From contig WFMX01000126.1 in NCBI GenBank assembly GCA_015488875.1, positions 1 through 5,383 of the forward strand: 5,383 bases of DNA, written 5' to 3'. This DNA is from Campylobacterota bacterium. GTDB lineage: Bacteria > Campylobacterota > Campylobacteria > Campylobacterales > Sulfurovaceae. A program made the position numbers and the translations under genes. The notes below the pieces were generated by a model. It was not told the origin of the DNA and did not search any database. It worked only from the letters and a program-made list of their open reading frames with translations. Every line of letters begins with the position of its first letter. The stretch's first letter is position 1. Positions 1-5,383 of this stretch are shown here, in pieces.

Positions 1-138
1 GATATATGAGCTTATTTGGGTGTTTTTCGATACCCTACTTCAGACCCCCCTACCATTACTCTCTCAAATTTCTTATTTTATTGGTATTGGGCTGAAGCTA
101 CCCCTATCTGAAGCTTTGCAAGATATCCAATGTATAGA

Positions 139-2568
139 CTATGATATCAGAGTCTCTTTGAGTACCTCTTTGATATTTTTGACTGCTATGATCTCTATGT
201 GATCTTTGACCTCATCGGGAATATCTTCCAAATCTCTCTCATAATTTTTAATAGGTATGAGAGCCTTTGTGACTCCTGCTTTGTATGCGGCTATGAGCTT
301 CTCTTTGAGTCCTCCTATAGGTAGAACTTTTCCTGTGAGTGTCAGCTCGCCTGTCATGGCTACTCTGTTGTCAACTTTTTTGTTGCTCAGTATAGATGCG
401 ATAGCTGTAGCCATAGTGATACCTGCACTAGGTCCATCTTTTGGTGTAGCACCCTCTGGGACATGTATGTGTAGATCATACCTCTTGTATATCTCACTAG
501 CATCTACCTTGATGCCATCCTCTCGCTCTTTCATGCTGAGTGGTATGCTATCTTGTGGTATGGTTAGTGCTTTTGTATCTATGAGTATCTTCACTACACT
601 ATGAGCGATCCTGACTGACTCTTTCATGACATCGCCAAGGCTTCCTGTGAGTTGCATGATACCTTTGCCCTTGATCTTGATAGCTTCTATGGTCAGTACA
701 TCACCACCTACGCTTGTCCATGCCAAACCATTGACTACGCCCACACTAGGTCTCTCCTCTACAGGCGATATCTCAAATACCTTCTTCTCAGCAAATTTAT
801 GGAGATTTTTGACTGTGATAGATACTTTGTCTATACTACTGTCTTCTAGTAGTATCTTGGCACTTTTTCTCATGAGTGATGCTAGTTTTCGTCTGAGATT
901 TCGTACTCCAGGCTCTCTCGTATACTCCTCTATAAGCCTCCTCAACGCACCATTGCCTATGGAGAACTCTCTTTTTTTCAATGCATGTTTTTTGAGCTCT
1001 TGTGGTATCAAATATCTCTGTGCTATCTCATACTTCTCATTGGGAGTATAGCTGCTAAGAGGTATGAACTCCATCCTGTCACGAAGTGCAGATGGTATCC
1101 TACCTGCATCATTGGCGGTAGCTATAAATATAGCTTTGCTTAGATCTATATAGAAGTTGAGATAGTAGTCTCTATAGTGTATGTTTTGCTCTGGGTCTAG
1201 TATCTCTAGTAGTGCTGCTGTAGGGTCGCCTCGTTGGTTTCTGCCTACTTTGTCTATCTCATCTAGCACTATGACAGGATCCATACTTCCTGCCTCTATC
1301 ATGCCCTGGACTATCCTTCCTGGCATGGCACCGATATATGTTCGTCTATGTCCCCTGAGTTCATTGACATCCTCTAGCCCACCCAATGCGATACGCACGA
1401 GAGGTCTTTTCATAGCAGTGGCTATGGAGTTGGCGAGTGAAGTCTTGCCCACACCTGGAGGTCCATAAAAGCAGAGTATCACGCCTTTGGTCTCTTTCTG
1501 ACTGATGCCTCTAAGTTCTGATAGCTCACGGACAGAGAAAAATTCAGCTATCCGCTCTTTGGGTTTCTCTAGTGAGTAGTGGTCATTGTCAAGCTCTCTC
1601 TCTACATCTTTGACACTGAGTTTTCTCTTTGACTCTTTGCCAAATGGTATATCAAAGACCCATTCGAGATAGCTCTGTAGCATGTTGGCATCACCACTAT
1701 CTGGATGTACTCGTGCAAACCTATCTAGTTGCTTTGTGATCTCCTTGTAGGCATCCTCTTCTAGGTATTTCTTGATATTTTCTAGTTTTTGACGAAATTC
1801 TGCTATCTCCTCCTCTCTCTGATCATCTGTACCTAGGTCATGCTGTATCTGTTTGAGTTGCTCTTTGAGAAAATACTCTTTGTTTGTCTGTTCTATCTTT
1901 GTGTGTACTTTATTGCGTATCTCTTTTTGTACTTTGGCTGACTCTATATCTGCTATGATGATATCTACAAGTGACAGTAACCTCTTCTCTATATCACTTT
2001 CGATATATAGCTCATATGCCTTTGTCTTGCTTGGCTTTAGCATAGATGATACCAGATCGGCTATACGGTGTGGCTCATCATTTTCATCTATGGCTCTCAG
2101 TAGATCGGTAGGAAATGAGCTATTTGCTGCTGATAGTTGTCTGATCTTGTCTCTAAGTATATCTAGGATCGCATTGACTTTGAGTTGGTTGTACGGTAAG
2201 TTCTCCACTGTGTCTATAGTAGCTTGCAAGAAAGTGCCATCTGTATCATCCATGCCACTCAAGATGACAGCCCTTGCCAATCCTTGAAACAGTATCTTGA
2301 CACGATTGTCTGGCATGTTGACTTTTCTCATGATGGAGCCTACTACGCCATATGTGTATATAGAACCTATCGTTCGCTCTCCCTCATGTCCATCTCTAGT
2401 GGATGTGACAAACAGTAGAGAGTTGTTCTCCATCGCAAATGTAGCGGCTTCTATATCCTCTCGTGCCTCCAAGAAGATAGGGCTTATCATAAAAGGATAG
2501 AAAAATATATCATCCTCGGCAACGATAGGTAGCTCTGTGGGAAATGGACTATAATCACTTAACTTCAT
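139..2568 (-). CDS. lon: ATP-dependent Lon protease (809 aa)
   Basis: This is a full-length bacterial (LonA) AAA+ serine protease, a cytosolic homo-oligomer that unfolds and degrades misfolded and regulatory proteins using ATP. Numbering from the ATG, the N-terminal substrate-binding domain spans about 8-205, followed by a charged helical (coiled-coil-like) segment to about 310. The ATPase domain shows Walker A GPPGVGKT at 369-376, Walker B VIVLDEID at 432-439, a sensor-1 Asn near 486, a DRME arginine finger near 498 and a sensor-2-type REPGVR at 551-556. The protease domain carries KDGPSAG with catalytic Ser714 and GGLKEK with catalytic Lys757, the usual 43-residue separation. Length is normal for the family. 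An in-frame TTG lies three codons upstream (2577). I prefer the ATG at 2568 because AAGGTG at 2579-2584 sits 10 bases before it but would nearly touch the TTG. The gene starts one base after the bamD stop, so the two are probably cotranscribed and translationally coupled. No heat-shock operator (CIRCE or HAIR type) is evident upstream. Confidence 0.98.
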   Translation of the reverse strand: MKLSDYSPFPTELPIVAEDDIFFYPFMISPIFLEAREDIEAATFAMENNSLLFVTSTRDGHEGERTIGSIYTYGVVGSIMRKVNMPDNRVKILFQGLARAVILSGMDDTDGTFLQATIDTVENLPYNQLKVNAILDILRDKIRQLSAANSSFPTDLLRAIDENDEPHRIADLVSSMLKPSKTKAYELYIESDIEKRLLSLVDIIIADIESAKVQKEIRNKVHTKIEQTNKEYFLKEQLKQIQHDLGTDDQREEEIAEFRQKLENIKKYLEEDAYKEITKQLDRFARVHPDSGDANMLQSYLEWVFDIPFGKESKRKLSVKDVERELDNDHYSLEKPKERIAEFFSVRELSELRGISQKETKGVILCFYGPPGVGKTSLANSIATAMKRPLVRIALGGLEDVNELRGHRRTYIGAMPGRIVQGMIEAGSMDPVIVLDEIDKVGRNQRGDPTAALLEILDPEQNIHYRDYYLNFYIDLSKAIFIATANDAGRIPSALRDRMEFIPLSSYTPNEKYEIAQRYLIPQELKKHALKKREFSIGNGALRRLIEEYTREPGVRNLRRKLASLMRKSAKILLEDSSIDKVSITVKNLHKFAEKKVFEISPVEERPSVGVVNGLAWTSVGGDVLTIEAIKIKGKGIMQLTGSLGDVMKESVRIAHSVVKILIDTKALTIPQDSIPLSMKEREDGIKVDASEIYKRYDLHIHVPEGATPKDGPSAGITMATAIASILSNKKVDNRVAMTGELTLTGKVLPIGGLKEKLIAAYKAGVTKALIPIKNYERDLEDIPDEVKDHIEIIAVKNIKEVLKETLIS

Positions 2569-2569
2569 A

Positions 2570-3214
2570 CTAATCAAACACCTTGCTCAATATGCCCCTC
2601 TCAGGTAGATCTATATCGTTGAGATTTAGAGGTGAGTTGCTATTTTTCTCTCTATACATCTTTGCACCCTTCTCTTTGTTTATACGGTCATAAAGAGATG
2701 CTATATTTTCATTGAGTAAGTATTGGCTCATATGGAGTCTGACCAATACTGTGTTGACTAGTGGCTCATATGTAGAGTCTGGGTGACGCATGGTGAACTT
2801 ACTTGCATTAGTCACTGTATCTAGCATCAGCTTTTGATCTTTATTGACATCTGTGATACCCAAAAATGCTGATTTGAGCTTCATGTAGTCTGCATACTCT
2901 CTACCGTCACTAGTAGCAAACCTTTTGTTGTATTCGTCAAAATAGTAGTTTGCCATCAGATACTCCTCTGACCCCATGTGACCATGTGCTAGCATAATGA
3001 TAGCGGTAGGTAGTAGTGGTGAACGCATATGTTCACTCTTTAGTGATAGGTAGTACTCATCCGCTTTGTCGAGACTACTATTACTTACTGATTCGGCTAT
3101 CTTTTTGTACCAATAGATCGCTGGTTTGTTGTAGTCTGAAGACTCCTCTTTCTTGCCTAAACACCCTACAAATAGCATGGCTACTGCGATACCCACCAAT
3201 ATACTTTTTTTCAT
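2570..3214 (-). CDS. bamD: BamD-like outer membrane assembly lipoprotein
   Basis: This 214-residue lipoprotein is predicted to be the BamD subunit of the beta-barrel assembly machine, on the periplasmic face of the outer membrane, working with BamA to insert barrel proteins. A lipoprotein signal is visible: two Lys after Met1, a hydrophobic stretch from 5 to 16, and LFVGC with the lipidated Cys at 18. Phe at -3 is a little unusual for a lipobox. The rest is helical and TPR-like. Residues 33-110 (YWYKKIAESV through YADYMKLK) follow the BamD pattern of small units accumulating by size, and residues 140-175 match the later 'HPDS.Y......R' segment of the family. E. coli BamD is about 245 residues, so this is slightly short but complete. 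The start has AGGAG six bases upstream of ATG. The family call rests on pattern plus the position next to lon, which is also seen in Campylobacter. A generic TPR lipoprotein is the alternative. Confidence 0.85.
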   Translation of the reverse strand: MKKSILVGIAVAMLFVGCLGKKEESSDYNKPAIYWYKKIAESVSNSSLDKADEYYLSLKSEHMRSPLLPTAIIMLAHGHMGSEEYLMANYYFDEYNKRFATSDGREYADYMKLKSAFLGITDVNKDQKLMLDTVTNASKFTMRHPDSTYEPLVNTVLVRLHMSQYLLNENIASLYDRINKEKGAKMYREKNSNSPLNLNDIDLPERGILSKVFD

Positions 3215-3270
3215 ATAACACTCCTAACAAAGAATTAAGACCCAAAATCGAGTCCGAGAATAATCCCTTT

Positions 3271-3276
3271 ATAATA
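3271..3276 (-). promoter_or_regulatory. Candidate -10 element for bamD-lon
   Basis: Read on the minus strand, TATTAT lies in an A/T-rich run 57 bases before the bamD ATG, a plausible -10 hexamer. There is no clear -35, which is normal for sigma-70 promoters of Campylobacterota as known from Helicobacter and Campylobacter. Adjacent overlapping hexamers (TTATAA) could serve instead, so the exact register is uncertain. Confidence 0.45.
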
Positions 3277-3310
3277 TCTTAAAGTATGTAAAAAGCTTAT
3301 TATGTTTGGG

Positions 3311-3316
3311 TATAAT
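3311..3316 (+). promoter_or_regulatory. -10 element of the proC promoter
   Basis: A perfect TATAAT sits 29 bases before the chosen TTG start, so transcription would begin near 3323 and give a leader of roughly 20-25 bases. No convincing -35 is present. The box lies back to back with the bamD -10 element, about 34 bases away, so both promoters share the short divergent spacer. It also rules out the upstream TTG at 3316 as the main start. Confidence 0.7.
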
Positions 3317-3333
3317 TGGCAAAATATCTACAA

Positions 3334-3339
3334 AAGGGA
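3334..3339 (+). promoter_or_regulatory. Ribosome binding site deciding the proC TTG start
   Basis: AAGGGA with six bases to TTG at 3346 fits the anti-Shine-Dalgarno spacing, and the encoded N-terminus (MKLTIIGNGAMA) begins where P5C reductases usually begin. No ATG is available before codon 11, so TTG is the likely true initiator. Confidence 0.75.
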
Positions 3340-3345
3340 ATAGTT

Positions 3346-4092
3346 TTGAAACTTACTATCATAGGAAATGGGGCTATGGCGATAGCACTAGCAGATGGAT
3401 TGAGAGAGAAGCATGAGTTGGAGTTCATTATACGAGATGAGAAAAAGATAGATGGGCTTCGAGAGAGGTACGACTGCGAAGTATCCCTATTGGATGAGAA
3501 TGATATCAGTGGCAAAAATCTCCTATTGTGTGTGAAGCCATATGCGTTGACAAAAGTATCCAGTAAATTGCGAGGAGAGGCACGAGTACTCTACTCTATA
3601 CTAGCTGGCACCACCATAGAGTCACTAAAGAATCATATATCGGCGACTGATATCGTAAGAGCTATGCCCAATCTAGCCGCAACCTTTGGACTCTCAGCCA
3701 CCTCTCTGACTGGTGATGATACAAGCTCCGACGAGGCCAAGGATTTGTTTGGCTCTATAGGTACGACCGTATGGCTCAGTAGTGAAAAGGAACTAGATAT
3801 CGCTACTGCTATAGCAGGTAGTGGACCAGCCTATCTAGCACTAGTAGCAGAGGCGATGATGGATGGTGGAGTCAAGCAAGGACTCCGCAGAGATGATAGC
3901 ATGCGACTTGTGGAAGGACTCTTTGGAGGTTTTGCACCTATGCTCTCCGATAAACACCCCGCACTTATCAAAGATGCAGTCATGAGTCCAGGTGGCACTA
4001 CTGCTGCAGGGTATTCGTCTCTTGAAGAGGCTGGAGTGAGAGATGGATTTATCAAAGCTGTAGAGTCAGCTTTTAGAATAACACAAAAATAG
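3346..4092 (+). CDS. proC: Pyrroline-5-carboxylate reductase (ProC)
   Basis: ProC catalyses the last step of proline biosynthesis, NAD(P)H-dependent reduction of 1-pyrroline-5-carboxylate to L-proline, in the cytosol. The 248-residue product opens with a beta strand and the dinucleotide-binding GNGAMA at 7-12 (Rossmann fold). It then shows CVKP at 62-65, RAMPN at 105-109, AGSGPAY at 157-163 and the family signature SPGGTTAAG at 214-222 in the C-terminal helical dimerisation domain. It is slightly short against the usual 260-280 residues, but all signature blocks are present. The frame stays open to a TTG at 3316, ten codons upstream. I chose the TTG at 3346 because AAGGGA at 3334-3339 lies six bases before it and because 3316 falls inside a TATAAT box. 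The gene is transcribed away from bamD, and fliW, expected between them in flagellated Campylobacterota, is absent. A separate promoter drives the next gene 71 bases downstream. Confidence 0.97.
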   Translation: MKLTIIGNGAMAIALADGLREKHELEFIIRDEKKIDGLRERYDCEVSLLDENDISGKNLLLCVKPYALTKVSSKLRGEARVLYSILAGTTIESLKNHISATDIVRAMPNLAATFGLSATSLTGDDTSSDEAKDLFGSIGTTVWLSSEKELDIATAIAGSGPAYLALVAEAMMDGGVKQGLRRDDSMRLVEGLFGGFAPMLSDKHPALIKDAVMSPGGTTAAGYSSLEEAGVRDGFIKAVESAFRITQK

Positions 4093-4104
4093 CAGTAAAA
4101 CTTC

Positions 4105-4116
4105 TATTAATTAATA
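4105..4116. promoter_or_regulatory. 12-bp perfect A/T palindrome in the -35 region
   Basis: TATTAATTAATA is its own reverse complement and ends 10 bases before the -10 hexamer, so it occupies the spacer/-35 zone of the barrel-gene promoter. It could be a repressor or activator half-site pair, or simply the A/T-rich upstream sequence common to these promoters. No regulator can be named. Confidence 0.3.
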
Positions 4117-4123
4117 TTAGATA

Positions 4124-4132
4124 TGTTATAAT
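4124..4132 (+). promoter_or_regulatory. Extended -10 promoter of the barrel-protein gene
   Basis: TGTTATAAT is an exact TGnTATAAT extended -10, placing the transcript start near 4138 and the leader at about 26 bases with AAGGAG at 4151-4156. There is no recognisable -35, as expected for an extended -10. This indicates transcription independent of proC. Confidence 0.75.
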
Positions 4133-4163
4133 ATCAAGTATCAAATTATAAAGGAGTTTTATT

Positions 4164-4775
4164 ATGAAAAGAGTAAAACAATCAATCGTAGCTATACTGT
4201 TGAGTAGTGTATATTCGTTCGCTGGTGGGGATGTAGCACCCATAGAAGAGCCAGTGATAGATATACCTGTAGTGGTGGAGCCAGAGCTGACAGGTTTCTA
4301 TGCTGGTGTGGGCTATTCGTGTCTACAGATGGGGCTGGATGTACCATATCTTGATATGCGTGCTATGACAGCAGCAAGTGTAACTGCTGGATACAACTTC
4401 AATGAATATGTAGCCATTGAGGGTAGATATACTGCAAGTATAGGTGATATCACTGTAAAGACAGTCAACAGCGAGACCGATACTAGTGCACTTGACTTAG
4501 CAAATATAGGTCTATATGTCAAGCCGCAATACAATATCAATAACTTTGGCATTTACGCACTACTAGGTTATGGTCAATTCACACTGAACGAAGAATCATC
4601 TTTTGCTGAAGCTAGTTTCCAATACGGTGCTGGTATCAATGCTATGGTCTCTACAAATATTGGTCTATTTATAGACTATAGAAGACTATATGATAATACA
4701 GCGTTTGATACCTTCGATCTAGACAGAGAAGTGATGGCCAACTCATATACAGTAGGCGTAAACTACAACTTCTAA
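4164..4775 (+). CDS. Small outer-membrane beta-barrel protein (OmpA/Opa-type porin-like)
   Basis: The 203-residue product is predicted to be an exported outer-membrane barrel. It has a signal peptide (basic n-region MKRVKQ, hydrophobic core 8-19, probable cleavage after SFA at 20). An acidic, proline- and valine-rich linker follows at about 25-41. From residue 44 there are alternating hydrophobic/polar strands with Gly and aromatic residues (GFYAGVGYS, ASVTAGYNF, YVAIEGRYT, IGLYVKPQYN, GIYALLGYGQF, QYGAGINAMV, IGLFIDYRRLY), ending in YTVGVNYNF. The terminal Phe with alternating hydrophobics is the usual BAM recognition signal. Size and strand count suggest an eight-stranded barrel of the OmpA-transmembrane or opacity type, with no C-terminal peptidoglycan-binding domain. 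The role (porin, adhesin or structural) cannot be read from sequence. The start is supported by AAGGAG seven bases before ATG. It has its own extended -10 promoter and a strong stem-loop 20 bases after the stop. Confidence 0.88.
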   Translation: MKRVKQSIVAILLSSVYSFAGGDVAPIEEPVIDIPVVVEPELTGFYAGVGYSCLQMGLDVPYLDMRAMTAASVTAGYNFNEYVAIEGRYTASIGDITVKTVNSETDTSALDLANIGLYVKPQYNINNFGIYALLGYGQFTLNEESSFAEASFQYGAGINAMVSTNIGLFIDYRRLYDNTAFDTFDLDREVMANSYTVGVNYNF

Positions 4776-4795
4776 AAGCAATATGTTCTAAATTA

Positions 4796-4826
4796 TTGAC
4801 TCTATACCTCGGCAGTATGGAGTCAA
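4796..4826 (+). repeat. 12-bp stem-loop downstream of the barrel-protein gene
   Basis: TTGACTCTATAC and GTATGGAGTCAA pair over all 12 positions with one U-G wobble, around a seven-base loop (CTCGGCA). The structure begins 20 bases after the barrel-gene stop and is much stronger than chance pairing. No T-run follows on either strand, so it is not a canonical intrinsic terminator. It may still stabilise or end the mRNA, or mark the boundary of the mosaic region to its right. Confidence 0.6.
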
Positions 4827-4859
4827 CCAAACTTTAGAGGTCAGCCACAATGGCGTTAA

Positions 4860-4955
4860 GTTAAGAAATTCTTTAAGGATATACTAGGTATTAAGTATCT
4901 TAAATATCCATCAAAGCTAAAGCATTATTTCAATAGAACCTGTGTCCCCGCATAG
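4860..4955 (+). pseudogene. Possible Lys-rich protein fragment
   Basis: A plus-strand frame without a start codon, closed by TAG at 4953-4955, encodes 31 residues beginning VKKFFKDILGIKYLK and ending HYFNRTCVPA. The amino acid mix is plausible for protein, but the family is unknown and the length is too short to prove coding. It follows the string GGCGTTAAGTTAAG at 4852-4865. Confidence 0.2.
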
Positions 4956-4991
4956 TGATCGTGCTACCTCGTCTATGTCTCCTAGTTTTTG
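4917..4991 (-). pseudogene. Possible protein fragment, unrecognised
   Basis: A minus-strand frame opening directly after a stop (TAA at 4992-4994) encodes 24 protein-like residues including GDIDEVARSLCGDTG and ends at TAG. There is no start codon near its beginning. An overlapping minus-strand frame from ATG 5025 to TGA 4930 gives a very basic 31-residue peptide, and a plus-strand frame is also open, so the coding frame is ambiguous. I do not recognise the sequence. Best viewed as debris from a mobile element or an untranslated repeat. Confidence 0.2.
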
Positions 4992-5193
4992 TTATGTAGC
5001 GGCCAAATCGGTTGGTCTTGGTCATTAAACAAAACACCAAAGTTTATACAACTTAAGCAATCAAATTCAATGAGTATGCTTTATCTGGTTTGCCCAAAAC
5101 TTGAATCGTTTTATCTTCTGTAAAACCAAATTTTACTAATTCAAGTCCTGTACCAATATCAATGTTCAATTAACTTGCCTCCAGCTACATAAC
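4991..5193. repeat. 10-bp perfect inverted repeat bracketing the small ORF
   Basis: GTTATGTAGC at 4991-5000 is exactly repeated in inverse as GCTACATAAC at 5184-5193, enclosing 183 bases that contain the 38-codon ORF and its ribosome binding site. The right copy includes the GTTATGT end of the adjacent hairpin. The left copy, read on the minus strand, begins a possible second site with ACATAAC. Complementary ends of this type are expected for an integron cassette or small mobile unit. Confidence 0.5.
5053..5169 (-). CDS. 38-codon ORF, probably a truncated small protein
   Basis: Starting at TTG 5169 with GGAGG eight bases upstream, this frame encodes 38 residues, MNIDIGTGLE then LVKFGFTEDKTIQVLGKPDK, ending AYSLNLIA. 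The 'FGxTEDxxIxxLGKPDK' pattern recalls a motif I associate with many small bacterial proteins ('FGMT.eeV...LGkPd'). Here the chain stops soon after it, so the C-terminal part is likely lost. Codon use is ATT-only for isoleucine. The ORF sits inside a 10-bp inverted repeat and directly after a hairpin, a cassette-like placement. A short genuine peptide or a pseudogene are both possible. Confidence 0.4.
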   Translation of the reverse strand: MNIDIGTGLELVKFGFTEDKTIQVLGKPDKAYSLNLIA

Positions 5194-5224
5194 GGTTGTC
5201 GTGAGCGATAAGTTTCCGTTAGGT
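5187..5224 (-). repeat. Two-part hairpin with attC-like ends (candidate recombination site)
   Basis: On the minus strand the outer arms are ACCTAACGG and CCGTTATGT (8 of 9 paired). Inside is an unpaired four-base bulge AAAC, then an inner stem TTATCG / CGACAA (one mismatch, a wobble on the other strand) and a four-base loop CTCA. The ends match the integron attC rules RYYYAAC and, with one deviation, GTTRRRY. The outer-stem, unpaired-spacer, inner-stem order also recalls attC folding. At 38 bases it is shorter than usual attC sites (mid-fifties and up), so a different hairpin element is equally possible. Confidence 0.3.
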
Positions 5225-5227
5225 AAT

Positions 5228-5383
5228 TTATTTGTTCCTCGTATTTATTGTATGCCTTAGTGCTTTAAAGTTCAAACTATTTTCTAAAGCTAGTCTCATT
5301 TTCACTTGATTCTTCAATCTCTACTATCATCTCAATTACTTTTTTATAACTATTGATAAAATATTTTTTAAACAGAGTATAGT
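5228..5383 (-). pseudogene. C-terminal remnant of an unknown gene, frameshifted, open at window edge
   Basis: From the right edge a minus-strand frame reads protein-like residues (YTLFKKYFINSYKKVIEMI, then VEIEESSENETSFRK) to a TAG at 5277-5279. An overlapping second frame continues as MRLALENSLNFKALRHT then INTRNK and stops with TAA at 5228-5230. Together they look like one coding stretch with a single frameshift between about 5277 and 5316, caused either by decay or by a base-calling error. The final stop lies only three bases before the RYYYAAC-type end of the hairpin at 5187-5224. Family not recognised. Confidence 0.35.

Larger units (their letters stand above)
4776..5383. other. Gene-poor mosaic region with decayed fragments
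   Basis: No ORF of normal gene length exists here on either strand. What can be seen is one strong stem-loop, several short protein-like reading frames broken by stops or frameshifts, and a 10-bp inverted repeat with a neighbouring hairpin. Isoleucine codons in the fragment at 5053-5169 are all ATT, whereas the genes to the left prefer ATA. This suggests acquired DNA in decay. No transposase, integrase, tRNA or CRISPR repeats were recognised. Confidence 0.6.

Noticed and set aside
92..115. 8-bp direct repeat CTGAAGCT (92-99 and 108-115) downstream of lon
   Set aside because: Short, only two copies, no hairpin with a T-run, so neither a terminator nor a repeat array can be supported.
2..202. 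Plus-strand frame open from the left edge to 202, hydrophobic product
   Set aside because: Its last third is antisense to the conserved lon C-terminus and it has no supporting start signal; treated as a shadow, so 1-138 is left unassigned.
626..1051. Long plus-strand frames inside lon (also 257-604, 1181-1468, 1853-2287)
   Set aside because: All lie antisense to strongly conserved Lon domains and have low-complexity, Ser/Leu-rich shadow composition.
3239..3254. GACCC...GAGTC imperfect inverted repeat in the bamD leader
   Set aside because: Arms match at only 4 of 5 positions and do not fit the CIRCE or HAIR heat-shock operators.
4877..4909. GGATAT...ATATCC with inner TTAAG-TAT-CTTAA hairpin
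   Set aside because: Short A/T-rich stems with large mismatched gaps between them; within what is expected by chance in this composition.
4776..5383. CRISPR array, tRNA or rRNA in the gene-poor flank
   Set aside because: No regularly spaced direct repeats, no cloverleaf with a CCA-type acceptor, and no rRNA-like conserved segments were seen.

Overview
The window looks like a bacterial chromosome segment from the Campylobacterota (Epsilonproteobacteria). A two-gene minus-strand unit, bamD then lon, is divergently transcribed from proC. From memory, Campylobacter jejuni has the same block (lon, bamD-like lipoprotein, fliW, proC), with the first two on one strand and the last two on the other. 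Here fliW is missing, which would fit a non-flagellated relative such as Sulfurovum. That genus assignment is inference. The core genes favour ATA for isoleucine (10 of 17 in proC, only one ATT).

Layout. Positions 1-138 hold nothing I can support; they are downstream of lon. From 139 to 3214 on the minus strand lie lon (ATP-dependent protease) and, one base upstream of its ATG, bamD (outer-membrane assembly lipoprotein). They are probably cotranscribed from a promoter near 3271. Positions 3215-3345 are a compact divergent promoter region. From 3346 on the plus strand is proC (pyrroline-5-carboxylate reductase), with a TTG start fixed by a good ribosome binding site and by a TATAAT box that overlaps the longer alternative start. 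From 4164 to 4775 is a small outer-membrane beta-barrel protein with its own extended -10 promoter. It and BamD are both envelope genes, since such barrels are BAM clients.

The last 600 bases (4776-5383) are different. There is no intact gene of normal size. The region is a mosaic of short protein-like fragments, mostly on the minus strand, with ATT-rich codon use unlike the left part. It has a strong 12-bp stem-loop just after the porin gene, a 10-bp inverted repeat (GTTATGTAGC / GCTACATAAC) bracketing a 38-codon ORF, and a two-part hairpin with RYYYAAC / GTTATGT ends immediately upstream of that ORF's ribosome binding site. The arrangement resembles a decayed integron-type gene cassette or other mobile-element debris. 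No integrase or transposase is visible, so this remains a hypothesis. It is the part of the window most worth a second look.
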